Of a stretch of DNA of 24,442 nucleotides, positions 14,953 through 23,325 are shown piece after piece; position 1 is the stretch's first letter; every line of letters starts with the position of its first letter. The notes under the pieces were generated by a model, which ran no database searches, was not told the origin of the DNA, and was given only the letters and a program-made list of their open reading frames with translations. Source of the DNA: Bacteroidales bacterium (lineage in GTDB: Bacteria; Bacteroidota; Bacteroidia; Bacteroidales; UBA932); the NCBI GenBank assembly GCA_017483985.1, contig JAFUUB010000120.1, positions 1-24,442 of the forward strand. Reading direction: 5' to 3'. The position numbers were made by a program, and so were the translations under genes.

Positions 14953-17337
14953 TTAGAACTTTATCGCAACCTTGGCAGCGGTGGTGGCGCTTTGGACCGG
15001 GAGCTTGACGGTCGCTTCCCTGGTGGCGGCGTCATAGGTGCATTCCAGGGCGGTTCCGCCAAGGGTGGCGGATGGTTTGCGGCTGAGGCCGCCGAGCACG
15101 AGGGTCAGGTCGCGGTCGGCCGCCATGCCCTTGTAGGAGCCCTGGCGGGCGGCGATGTCGACGGTGCAGCCCGAGCCGGTTGCCGTCTTGGAGATCACGG
15201 TGGTGGCATAGGCCTGCGGATAGGCCTGGCTGACGCCGTCATCCTCATAGTGGGTGTAGGTGCTCTTGCCGGCGCCCGGGGCGATGTAGATGCGCAGGGC
15301 GTTGGTCGGGGTCTGCAGGTCCTGGATGCCTTCATGGGCGAGCGGGATGATGGCGCCGGCCTTGACGAACCAGCAGATTTCGCCGATGGTATACTGCAGG
15401 TCGCGGGTCTGTCCGCCCTTGATCATCTGCTTGTGGGCCATGTCATACCAGTCGTTGCCGGCCGGGAACCAGACCTGGCGTCCGGCTTTCCCGCTGAGCG
15501 AATCGATCGGCTCGCAGACGGTCGCGGCGAGGATGTTGTCGCCGAAATAATACTGCTCCTTGAAGGTGTAGGCGTTCTCGTTCTCCGGGAATTCGTAGTA
15601 CATCGGACGGCACATGGAGATGCCGGTGTCATATCCCTTGCGGGCCATGTCGTAGATGTACGGGGTCAGGGCATAGCGGAGCTCGTCGGCTTCGCGCATG
15701 TACTGGTAGTGGTCCTCGAAGGCCCAGAAGCGGCGCTCGATGATGGCGGAGCTGGTGCAGTGGGTCTTGAACAGCGGGGAGAACACGCCGTACTGGAGCC
15801 AGCGGGTGTAGAGCTCCGGATCCGTGGGGATCTGGCCGCGCTGCATGTGGCCGCCCAGGTCGTGGCCCCAGTAGCCGTAGCCGACGTTGGAGGCGGTGGC
15901 GGTGAAATACGGCAGGAAGCCCAGGACCTCCCAGCGGATGTGGGTGTCACCGGAGAAGCCGAGCGGGTAGCGGTGGCTGCCCAGGCCGCCCCAGCGGTGG
16001 TAGGTCATCGGACGTTCGGAATCCTCGGGTGCGTTGCCGATGTTGCGGCGTACCTTGTCGTTGAAGAAGGTGTGGTTGAGCCAGAAAGTGTTGCTCAGGC
16101 CCGGGACGTAGTTGCTCTCCTTGTACTGCTGCCAGTCGAGCCACCAGAAGTCGACGCCCTGCTTCTCGATCGGATGGAGGACGGAGTTGAAATAGGCGTC
16201 CGCCCAGGCGACCTGGTCCATGCGGAACGGGACCGGGGCATGGTAGCCTTTGCGGGCGATGTTGCCGTTGGCCTGCTGCTCGCCGCCTTTGTAGATGTAG
16301 CCTTCCGGACCGTCATAGTCATCGGTACGGGAGAGGTAGTCCTTCACGAAGGCCGGGTAGGCATCCTCGCGGGCGACGATGCCGGAAGCCGGGTGGAGGT
16401 TGAGGGCGGTCTTGAGCTTCATACTGTGCAACTCGCCCAGGAAGCCTTCCGGATCGTTGATCAGGTCACGGTTCCAGGAATAGCCGGTCCAGCCGACGTT
16501 CTGGCCGGTCTCGTCGCGGCGGAGGCGGCGGGAGGTGTTCTGCCAGGTCTGGTGCCAGTCCATGTCGATGATCATCACGTCGATCGGGATCTTCCGGTCG
16601 CGGAATTCCTTGCCCAGGGCGATGAATTCCTCGTCGGTGTAGGCCCAGTAGCGGCTCCACCAGTAGCCGAAGACATACTTCGGCGGCAGGGGAATCTTGC
16701 CGGCGACTTTGGTGAAGTCGGAGACGGCCGTCTTGTAGTCATGGCCGTAGGCGAAGAGGTACAGGTCCTTGACATTGCCTTCCGGACGGACGGAGACCCA
16801 CTGGCCCCAGTCGGAGTCGTCATCCACGAAGATGTGGCGTTTGCTCTCGTCCACGATGGCCCAGCCGTCGCGGGAGATGACGCCGGTTTCCATCGGGTCA
16901 TTGTTGTTGATATGGTCCGGACCGGTGCACTGGTCGAGGGTGCGGGCGGTGCCCATCAGGTTGCCCTTGTCTTCCTGTCCGTAATGCCAGCTGCCGGTCT
17001 TTCCGCCCATCTTGAAGGAAGCGGAAAGGTTGTCCGCGGCAAATTCGCCGCCCTTGTAGGTCAGGGTGACGGCCCCGGTCTTGATGACCACGCCGTTCCC
17101 GGTGCGGGTGGCGGTGAATTTCGGGACGGGGAGGTTGCGGTTGACGATGGCGAGGGTCGCATGATCCTCGAAGGTGCCGTTCTCCGACCATTCCATGCGG
17201 ATCAGCCGGTCGGTCAGGACGGTGAAACGGGCGTTCCCGACGGTGACCACGGCCTGCGGGTCGGCCACCGGATTATCCTTCGCCCGGCCGGCGAAGGTGG
17301 CCGCCAGCAAGGCGGCTGCAAGGAGGAATTTTCTCAT
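14953..17337 (-). CDS. Glycoside hydrolase family 31 (alpha-glucosidase-type), exported
   Basis: A 794-residue enzyme with a Sec leader (residues 1-18, AGRA). GH31 members mostly release alpha-linked glucose or xylose from non-reducing ends. An N-terminal beta-sandwich spans about 28-215. The TIM barrel begins at PPKYVFGYWWSRYWAYTDEEF (219-238). IDVMIIDMDWH lies at 252-262. The probable nucleophile is Asp401 in FWWLDWQQY and the acid/base Asp464 in FSGDTHIRWE. C-terminal beta domains follow (WFPAGNDWYD, AGAIIPLA, YEDDG). The nucleophile motif WLDWQQ departs from the common WxDMNE, which places it in a divergent subgroup. It lies 2 nt from both the GH13 gene before it and the beta-helix/esterase gene after it, so it is part of a tightly packed operon. 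Substrate linkage cannot be read from the sequence. Confidence 0.93.
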   Translation of the reverse strand: MRKFLLAAALLAATFAGRAKDNPVADPQAVVTVGNARFTVLTDRLIRMEWSENGTFEDHATLAIVNRNLPVPKFTATRTGNGVVIKTGAVTLTYKGGEFAADNLSASFKMGGKTGSWHYGQEDKGNLMGTARTLDQCTGPDHINNNDPMETGVISRDGWAIVDESKRHIFVDDDSDWGQWVSVRPEGNVKDLYLFAYGHDYKTAVSDFTKVAGKIPLPPKYVFGYWWSRYWAYTDEEFIALGKEFRDRKIPIDVMIIDMDWHQTWQNTSRRLRRDETGQNVGWTGYSWNRDLINDPEGFLGELHSMKLKTALNLHPASGIVAREDAYPAFVKDYLSRTDDYDGPEGYIYKGGEQQANGNIARKGYHAPVPFRMDQVAWADAYFNSVLHPIEKQGVDFWWLDWQQYKESNYVPGLSNTFWLNHTFFNDKVRRNIGNAPEDSERPMTYHRWGGLGSHRYPLGFSGDTHIRWEVLGFLPYFTATASNVGYGYWGHDLGGHMQRGQIPTDPELYTRWLQYGVFSPLFKTHCTSSAIIERRFWAFEDHYQYMREADELRYALTPYIYDMARKGYDTGISMCRPMYYEFPENENAYTFKEQYYFGDNILAATVCEPIDSLSGKAGRQVWFPAGNDWYDMAHKQMIKGGQTRDLQYTIGEICWFVKAGAIIPLAHEGIQDLQTPTNALRIYIAPGAGKSTYTHYEDDGVSQAYPQAYATTVISKTATGSGCTVDIAARQGSYKGMAADRDLTLVLGGLSRKPSATLGGTALECTYDAATREATVKLPVQSATTAAKVAIKF

Positions 17338-17339
17338 GG

Positions 17340-19295
17340 TTATTTCTTGTATTCGACGACCAGGGCCGTCATCGGTCCAACTTCGGTCTCGTCGGTGATG
17401 ATCACCTTCTCGCCGGTAATGACGTTGGTGCCTTCACCCAGACCGTCGGAAATCTCGGCATAGGTGCTCCACGGAATCTTGGCGGCATCCGTCGCGGACG
17501 GGTTGATGAAGACGAAGACGGTGTCTTTGTCATTGTAGCGGAAATAGCCGTATCCGCCCCGCCCCGGCATGAAATGCAGGGTCTTTCCGGTATGGATCAC
17601 GTCGGCGGTCTTGCGCCACTGGAAGAGCTTGCTGCAATAGTCGTACAGTTCCTTGCGCATGCCCTTCTCGATCGGCTGCCCGTCAAAGTCCACATCGGCC
17701 GCAGCGCGGCCTTCGTCCGTGAAGAAGTCGAAGGCATCGCCTTCCCAGCCGCCCGGGAAATCGACGCGCAGGCCCGGATCCCCGGCCCGCAGGTCGGCAG
17801 ACGAGAACATCATCTCGTCGCCCGAGAAGATCTGCAGGATACCGCGGGAGGTGGCGAAATAGGTCATCAGGGCCTTGAAACGCTCCGGATCCTTTCCGAC
17901 GATGTCACCGATGCGGCGGGTATCGTGGTTGCTGGGGAATATCATGATGTTGTCCAGGTCCTGGTAGAGATAGTCCTGCGCCAGGTTGTCATACAGGGCG
18001 CGGGCGCTGCTGCCGCCGCGTCCTCCCTGTCCTTGTCCCGGACGGCCCCCCTGCGGTGCGCCGAAGACGGAATTGGCCGCATTCATCATCGGGAAATCCA
18101 TGACGGTCGGCAGGTTGGAATTGAAGCCGTCGGGATTGCGGGCGTCTTTCTGCCAATAGGCGATGGAGGCGGGAGAACCGATCCAGCATTCGCCCACGAT
18201 GTTGAAGTTGGGATATTCGTCGGTTACGGCCTTGCACCACTGTGCCATCGGATACTTTTCGTTGTAGGGATAGGTGTCCACGCGGAAACCGTCCAGGTCG
18301 GAGAACTCGATCCACCAGATCGCCCATTGCTTGAAATACTGCAGCAGGTAGGGGTTGTCGAGGTTCATGTCGACCATGCCCCGGGTGAACCAGCCGCTGT
18401 CCATCAGCATGGCGTCACGCTGGGAACCGTGGGGGTCGGACAGGGCGGAGAAGGCATAGTTGGAGCCGGTGTAGGTGGGGAACTGGTGGATCCAGTCCTG
18501 GAACGGCAGGTCGGCGGCCCACCAGTGGGTCGTCGTGCCGCTGTGGTTGGTCACGATGTCCATGATGACCTTCAGGCCTTTGTCATGGGCCTTGGCGACG
18601 AATTCCTGATACAGGGCGTTGTCGCCGAAGCGGGGATCGATCTTGTAGTAATCGGCGGCGGCATAGCCGTGGTAGGAACCGCGGCGGTCGTTGTCCAGCA
18701 GGAGAGGGGTGTTCCAGATGGCGGTTGCGCCGAGACCTGCGATATAGTCCAGGTGGTCGATGATGCCCTGCAGGTCGCCGCCGTGCCGGCTTCCGATCGA
18801 GGCCCGGTCGGCCTTTTCGTCGGTGTCCGGCGTGCTGTCGTTGGACGGATCGCCGTTGGCGAAGCGGTCCGGCATGATCAGGTAGATCAGGTCCGCGGTC
18901 GTGAAGCTCTGCCGGTCCGCGGAGCCCTTCCGGCGGGCTGCAATCTCATACGGCTGCTTGAAGGACTGTCCGTCCTTGCTGAAGACGAGCCAGTAGGTGC
19001 CGGCCTTGGCGGATGCAGGCACGTCGATGTCCACGAAAAGGTAGTTCGGGCTTTCCGCCTGGTTGATTTTTGTGACCTTGACGCCGCTGCCGCCTTCGAT
19101 CTTGACATCCCAGGCGGCGATGTCCGGGCCGTTGACCAGAAGCTGGAGCGGGCATTTCATCCCGGTCCACCAACTGAGGGGTTCAACATGCGAGAGGGCA
19201 CCCTCCGGGGCATCCGCCACGCTGTCCGGCTGGAACCGCGCGCATGCCGCCAGGGCGAGCGCCGTGCAAGACAAGATTGCGAGGAAACGTTTCAT
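17340..19295 (-). CDS. GH13 alpha-amylase-family lipoprotein (cyclomaltodextrinase/neopullulanase-like)
   Basis: A 651-residue alpha-glucan-cleaving enzyme with a lipoprotein leader (MKRFLAILSCTALALAAC, Cys18), so membrane-anchored and possibly at the surface. Residues 36-120 are the N-terminal domain of cyclomaltodextrinases. The barrel shows YLIMPDRFANGDPSND, GSRHGGDLQGI, DIVTNHSG, nucleophile Asp340 in GFRVDTYPY, acid/base Glu369 in IVGECWIG, and Asp458 in SNHDTRR. Residues 413-430 are a Gly/Gln/Arg-rich insert between the later barrel strands. It is the only GH13 protein of the visible set with a lipobox, so it may play the role SusG plays in the classical starch system. No starch-binding module is seen. 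It follows the SusA-like gene by 29 nt and is followed by GH31 after 2 nt. Confidence 0.93.
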   Translation of the reverse strand: MKRFLAILSCTALALAACARFQPDSVADAPEGALSHVEPLSWWTGMKCPLQLLVNGPDIAAWDVKIEGGSGVKVTKINQAESPNYLFVDIDVPASAKAGTYWLVFSKDGQSFKQPYEIAARRKGSADRQSFTTADLIYLIMPDRFANGDPSNDSTPDTDEKADRASIGSRHGGDLQGIIDHLDYIAGLGATAIWNTPLLLDNDRRGSYHGYAAADYYKIDPRFGDNALYQEFVAKAHDKGLKVIMDIVTNHSGTTTHWWAADLPFQDWIHQFPTYTGSNYAFSALSDPHGSQRDAMLMDSGWFTRGMVDMNLDNPYLLQYFKQWAIWWIEFSDLDGFRVDTYPYNEKYPMAQWCKAVTDEYPNFNIVGECWIGSPASIAYWQKDARNPDGFNSNLPTVMDFPMMNAANSVFGAPQGGRPGQGQGGRGGSSARALYDNLAQDYLYQDLDNIMIFPSNHDTRRIGDIVGKDPERFKALMTYFATSRGILQIFSGDEMMFSSADLRAGDPGLRVDFPGGWEGDAFDFFTDEGRAAADVDFDGQPIEKGMRKELYDYCSKLFQWRKTADVIHTGKTLHFMPGRGGYGYFRYNDKDTVFVFINPSATDAAKIPWSTYAEISDGLGEGTNVITGEKVIITDETEVGPMTALVVEYKK

Positions 19296-19324
19296 CTTTC
19301 TATCGGGTTTTTTAGAATCAAGTG

Positions 19325-21196
19325 CTATTTCCGGGAGGATAGTTCCAGGATCAAGGTCCCCCGTGCCGGGACGGGGAGAGGGTCGGACAGGGAATAGTCT
19401 TCTCCGGTGAGGATATCATGTCCGGTCGTGAAGGAGCCCGTGACATCGCTGTAACGCTCCATGGAAAGGGCTGCATCCTGGTCGGAACCGTTCAACACGA
19501 CCAGGACCGTGTCTCCGTCCTTGATGCGGGCGTAGACATAGCAGTCGCCGTATTCGCGGAGCGGGGCGTACTGGATCAGTTCGCCGTGCTTGACCGCTTC
19601 AGCGGTTTTGCGCCACTGCAGGATTTTCTGCATGTAATCGTAGGCCTGGTTCTCCTCGGCGGTACGGCCCTCGCGGGTGAAGACGCTGCGCGTGTCGCCC
19701 GGGAAGCCCCCCGGCATGTCGATGCGGATGGCTCCGTCCCCTTGCTGCTTGGTCGCCTTGAAAAGCAGTTCGGTACCGTAATAGACCTGCGGGATGCCGC
19801 GGGTCGTCAGCAGGAACGCGATGCCTTGCTTGTAGCGGTTCAGGCCGACGTCTTCCTTCCGGGAGAAGCGCCCGAGGTCATGGTTGTCCAGGAACACCAG
19901 GATGTTGTCCGTATCGGCATACAGGAAGTCATTGGCCAGCGAGACGTAGATATTGAACAGGCCGGTTGCGGCTCCGTCGGCGGAATTGTTCGGATCGGTG
20001 AAGGCGTCCCCCGAGAGGAAGGCCAGGTTGAAGTCCATGACGGTCTTCAGGTGGGAATCCCACTCCGGATTCAGCACGGACCCTTTCTGCCACCAGGCGG
20101 GGAAGCCGCTGCCGAGCGGATACCAGGTCTCGCCGGTGATGTTGAAGTCCGGATACTCTTCGAGGGTCTCCTTGCACCAGCGGGCGCCGAAGAGCGGATC
20201 CATGTACGGGTGCGTATCCTGGCGGACCCCGTCGATGCGGGCGTACTCGATCCACCAGATGCAGTTCTGGATCAGGTAGTCCGCCACGAGCGGGTTGCGC
20301 TGGTTCAGGTCCGGCATGCCGCGGGTGAACCAGCCGTCCGTGAAGCGCTTGCGCTCCGAAGGAGCCGCATGCGGGTCGATGGCCGCCCATTTGTTGTGGC
20401 TGGTCGGGACGAAGGTGTTGTCGAAATTGAGCCAGTCTTCCGTGGGCAGGTCATTCATCCACCAGTGGCCTCCGCCGCAGTGGTTGAAAATCATGTCCAT
20501 CACGACCTTCATGCCACGCGCATGGACCTTGTCCACGAATTCGACATACTGGTCCATCGTCCCGAAACGCGGGTCGATGTCGTAATAGTCGGTGATGGCA
20601 TAGCCATGGTAGGAATTGGCGGAGTTTTTCTGGACCGGGTTGAGCCAGATGGTTGTCATCCCGAGATCCTGGATGTAATCCAGGTGGTCGAGGACGCCTT
20701 TGATATCGCCGCCATGACGGCCGCCGTCACGCTGCCGGTTGGTACGGGCCCCCTCCAGGTCGTTGTTGGACGGGTCGCCGTCGGCGAAGCGGTCCGGCGT
20801 AATGAGGTAGAGGACGTCTTCGGGACCGAATCCCTGGGCGCCCGGTTTCCGGCTGCGCTCCTTCAGTTCATAGGGATATACGGTCTTGCCGTCCTTGCCG
20901 GAGAGGGTGATGTCCATCTTGCCGGGCCGGGCCTTCTCCGAAATGTCGAGATAAAGGAAGAGGTAGTTCGGGTTGGAAGTCTTGACGACCTGCTTGACGG
21001 AAACGCCGTCGTATCGGACGGAGACCTCATTATCGGCGACCTCCGGTCCGTGGACCAGGATCTGCAGTGTGGTGTTTTTCATGCCGACCCACCAGAAGGG
21101 CGGATCGACATGCTGGACCTGGGCGCTATATCCCATCGTTCCCGGGCCCAGGAAAAGGCCCAGGAACGAAATGACCAGGAGAAGTGTTTTTCTCAT
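19325..21196 (-). CDS. GH13 neopullulanase/SusA-like alpha-glucan hydrolase, exported
   Basis: A 623-residue enzyme, close in length to SusA. The leader MRKTLLLVISFLGLFLGPGT has no lipobox Cys, so it is periplasmic. Residues 27-115 form the N-terminal cyclomaltodextrinase-type domain (VDPPFWWVGMKN). The barrel shows YLITPDRFADGDPSNND, GGRHGGDIKGVLDHLDYI, DMIFNHCGGGHWW, Asp327 in GVRQDTHPY, Glu356 in ITGETWYP and Asp440 in LDNHDLGR. The loop GDGAIRIDMPGG follows YYGTE. It aligns along its whole length, even in the signal peptide, with the next gene upstream. The two are tandem paralogs, but this copy lacks the roughly 57-residue insert of its neighbour. A promoter-like box lies in the 32-nt gap before it. 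Expected role: cleavage of imported malto-oligosaccharides. Confidence 0.94.
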   Translation of the reverse strand: MRKTLLLVISFLGLFLGPGTMGYSAQVQHVDPPFWWVGMKNTTLQILVHGPEVADNEVSVRYDGVSVKQVVKTSNPNYLFLYLDISEKARPGKMDITLSGKDGKTVYPYELKERSRKPGAQGFGPEDVLYLITPDRFADGDPSNNDLEGARTNRQRDGGRHGGDIKGVLDHLDYIQDLGMTTIWLNPVQKNSANSYHGYAITDYYDIDPRFGTMDQYVEFVDKVHARGMKVVMDMIFNHCGGGHWWMNDLPTEDWLNFDNTFVPTSHNKWAAIDPHAAPSERKRFTDGWFTRGMPDLNQRNPLVADYLIQNCIWWIEYARIDGVRQDTHPYMDPLFGARWCKETLEEYPDFNITGETWYPLGSGFPAWWQKGSVLNPEWDSHLKTVMDFNLAFLSGDAFTDPNNSADGAATGLFNIYVSLANDFLYADTDNILVFLDNHDLGRFSRKEDVGLNRYKQGIAFLLTTRGIPQVYYGTELLFKATKQQGDGAIRIDMPGGFPGDTRSVFTREGRTAEENQAYDYMQKILQWRKTAEAVKHGELIQYAPLREYGDCYVYARIKDGDTVLVVLNGSDQDAALSMERYSDVTGSFTTGHDILTGEDYSLSDPLPVPARGTLILELSSRK

Positions 21197-21215
21197 TGCG
21201 TAACCGGCTAGGTAT

Positions 21216-21247
21216 CAAAGATAAGGATTTATTTGCTCAAATCCAAG
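21216..21247 (-). promoter_or_regulatory. Possible internal promoter before the 623-residue GH13 gene
   Basis: The minus strand has TATCTTTG (complement of 21216-21223), a perfect -7 box, 20 nt after CTTG (complement of 21244-21247), one base off the -33 consensus. The -33 overlaps the last codons of the upstream GH13 gene and the start would lie about 13 nt before the next ATG. The same layout occurs one gene upstream. Confidence 0.4.
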
Positions 21248-22388
21248 ACGTATACGCCGCGGGCCGGCATCAGGACGGGTTTTGTGACATCGACGATCTC
21301 GTCGGTGACGGCATCCTTGCCCTTGGTGTAGTCCTTGATGACTTCGGAGAAACGGGCCATGTCGACCGGGCGGACGGTGTCGGAACCGTTCAGCATGACC
21401 AGCACGGTGTTCTTGCCGTCGGTGCGGGCATAGACATAGCACTTGGTCTGGTTATCCGGGGTGTAATGGATCAGCTTGCCCTCGGTCACCGGTTTGGAGG
21501 TGCGGCGCCAGTTCAGCAGCTTGCTGGCGAAGTCCCAGCATTCGTTCTGGAAGGCGGTGCGGCCTTCCTTCGTAAAAGCGCTGACCTTGTCCTCTTTCCA
21601 GCCGCCGGGGAAATCACGGCGGACCATCGCGTCTCCTCCGTTGGACTTGTCGCCGGTCATGGCGATTTCGGTACCGTAGTAGATCTGCGGGATGCCGCGG
21701 GTGGTGAGCAGGAAGGTAAGGCCCTGCTTGAGCTTCCAGACCGGATCACCGTCCTGCATGAACCGGCTGATGTCATGGTTGTCGAGGAAGGTCAACACGT
21801 AGTTGGGATCCGGGAAGAGGAAATCCTGGGTGATGACTTCGTACATCTTGAACAGGCCGGCCTCGGAGCCTTCGCTGGTGTTGCTCTCCTTGAGGATTTC
21901 CTTCTGGGTGGTAAAGGTCAGGTCGAAATCCATCACTGTCTTCAGGTGGGAATCGTTGGCGTTGACGGAGGAGCCGCGCTGCCACCAGCCGGCGGCGGAG
22001 TTGCGCGGATACCAGCCTTCGCCGACGATGTTGAAATCGGGGTATTCTGCCTCGATCTCGTCGCACCAGCGGACCATGAAGTCATAGTCGGCATACGGAT
22101 AGGTGTCCATGCGGATACCGTCGATGCGGGAATACTCGATCCACCAGATGCTGTTCTGGATCAGGTAGGTAGCCAGGTGGCGGTTGCGCTGGTTGAGGTC
22201 CGGCATGCCACCGGAGAACCAGCCTTCGATCAGGATATCCTTCTCGCTCTGCGGAGCGTGCGGGTCCATGAGGGTCCACTTGTAGTGGGTGGTGTTGATC
22301 AGGCTGCCAGGCTGGCGCTGGCCGGTGCGGAGCAGGGCTTCGCGGCGGTCGGCCGGGAGTGCGTTGAATTCTTCGATGGTGGCGGGGA
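21229..22388 (-). repeat. Tandem duplication, downstream copy (3' half of the 680-residue GH13 gene)
   Basis: This segment aligns with 23307-24442 along its whole length, with one 24-nt length difference. An exact run of 83 bp occurs at 21371-21453. The repeat probably extends into the first half of the upstream gene beyond the window. Confidence 0.85.
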
Positions 22389-23271
22389 ACTGGACCTGCT
22401 GTCCGCGGCGGAACTGCTGCTGGCCGGGTTGCCCGGGCTGACCAGGCATTTGCGGGGCCCGCTGGCGTTCGCCAATGCTCACGGCGTAGTTGTTCTGGTT
22501 GAACCAATCATCCTCCGGAATGTCTTCGATCCACCAGTGCGAGCTTCCGGAGTGGTTGAAGATCATGTCCATGACGACCTTGATGCCCCGGCCGTGCGCG
22601 GTGTCAATGAAGTCGCAGTATTCCTCGTTGGAGCCCAGGCGCGGGTCGATCAGGTAGTAGTCGGAAATGGAATAACCGCTGGAAAAACTACCCCGGTTGA
22701 ACTGGACCGGGTTGAGCCAGACGGCTGTTACGCCGAGGGCGTCGATGTAGTCCAAGTGCTCCTTGATTCCCTGCAAGTCACCGCCGTGCCGGCCACCGCC
22801 GCTTTCGCGGTTGACGATCCAGTTCTCCAGGTTGTCATTGTCCGGATTGCCATTGGCGAAGCGGTCCGGCATGATCAGGTAGAGGACATCCTTGGTGGTA
22901 AAGCCCTGGGCGCCGACCTTGTGGTTGCGCTCCCTGAGTTCGAAGGTCTTCTGGGTTGTCTTCCGGCCTTCCTTGAACTGGAAGGTCATCGTGCCGGGCT
23001 TGGCCGCGGCGGAGATGTCCAGATAGACAATCAGGTAATTGGGGTTCTTGACTTTGGCGACTTCCTTGACGGTGACACCGGGATAGTCTTTCAGGGAGAA
23101 CTCGGTCGCAGCGATGTCCTTGCCATGGAACATGACCTGGAGTTCGTGGTTCTTCATGCCCGCATACCAGAAGGGCGGATCCATGTGCTGGATGTCGGCA
23201 CCGTAGCCAATCGTTCCCAGGCCTATGGACAGGCCCAGGAACGCAATGGCCATGAGGATTCTTTTACTCAT
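21229..23271 (-). CDS. GH13 neopullulanase/SusA-like enzyme with an extra domain-B insert, exported
   Basis: A 680-residue paralog of its downstream neighbour, with the same leader pattern (FLGLSIGLGTIGYGA, no lipobox Cys). The N-terminal domain starts MDPPFWYAGMKN. The barrel shows YLIMPDRFANGNPDND, GGRHGGDLQGI, DMIFNHSGSSHWW, Asp389 in GIRMDTYPY, Glu418 in IVGEGWYP and Asp500 in LDNHDISRF. Residues about 266-325 are an insert absent from the 623-residue paralog. The insert comprises a Gln/Gly/Pro/Arg-rich stretch (268-293) followed by a predicted helix (ATIEEFNALPADRREALL). It lies in domain B, which borders the active site in this family, so it may alter substrate choice or tether the enzyme. 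The C-terminal half is almost identical to the gene upstream. Expected periplasmic alpha-glucan hydrolysis; exact products unknown. Confidence 0.94.
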   Translation of the reverse strand: MSKRILMAIAFLGLSIGLGTIGYGADIQHMDPPFWYAGMKNHELQVMFHGKDIAATEFSLKDYPGVTVKEVAKVKNPNYLIVYLDISAAAKPGTMTFQFKEGRKTTQKTFELRERNHKVGAQGFTTKDVLYLIMPDRFANGNPDNDNLENWIVNRESGGGRHGGDLQGIKEHLDYIDALGVTAVWLNPVQFNRGSFSSGYSISDYYLIDPRLGSNEEYCDFIDTAHGRGIKVVMDMIFNHSGSSHWWIEDIPEDDWFNQNNYAVSIGERQRAPQMPGQPGQPGQQQFRRGQQVQFPATIEEFNALPADRREALLRTGQRQPGSLINTTHYKWTLMDPHAPQSEKDILIEGWFSGGMPDLNQRNRHLATYLIQNSIWWIEYSRIDGIRMDTYPYADYDFMVRWCDEIEAEYPDFNIVGEGWYPRNSAAGWWQRGSSVNANDSHLKTVMDFDLTFTTQKEILKESNTSEGSEAGLFKMYEVITQDFLFPDPNYVLTFLDNHDISRFMQDGDPVWKLKQGLTFLLTTRGIPQIYYGTEIAMTGDKSNGGDAMVRRDFPGGWKEDKVSAFTKEGRTAFQNECWDFASKLLNWRRTSKPVTEGKLIHYTPDNQTKCYVYARTDGKNTVLVMLNGSDTVRPVDMARFSEVIKDYTKGKDAVTDEIVDVTKPVLMPARGVYVLDLSK

Positions 23272-23293
23272 ATGGCTCTATTGGGTTAGTTAC

Positions 23294-23325
23294 CAAATAT
23301 AAACAGTTATTTGCTCAAATCCAAG
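23294..23325 (-). promoter_or_regulatory. Possible internal promoter before the 680-residue GH13 gene
   Basis: The minus strand has TATATTTG (complement of 23294-23301), a perfect -7 box, 20 nt after CTTG (complement of 23322-23325). It overlaps the stop of the upstream GH13 gene and would start about 16 nt before the ATG at 23271. Same arrangement as the box at 21216-21247. Confidence 0.4.

Noticed and set aside
21385..21393. ACCGTTCAG, a further match to the LytTR half-site pattern, also seen in the upstream GH13 copy and in similar form near 19482
   Set aside because: It lies inside codons for the conserved LNGSD segment of GH13 proteins, lacks a second half-site and the conserved flank, and is far from any start.
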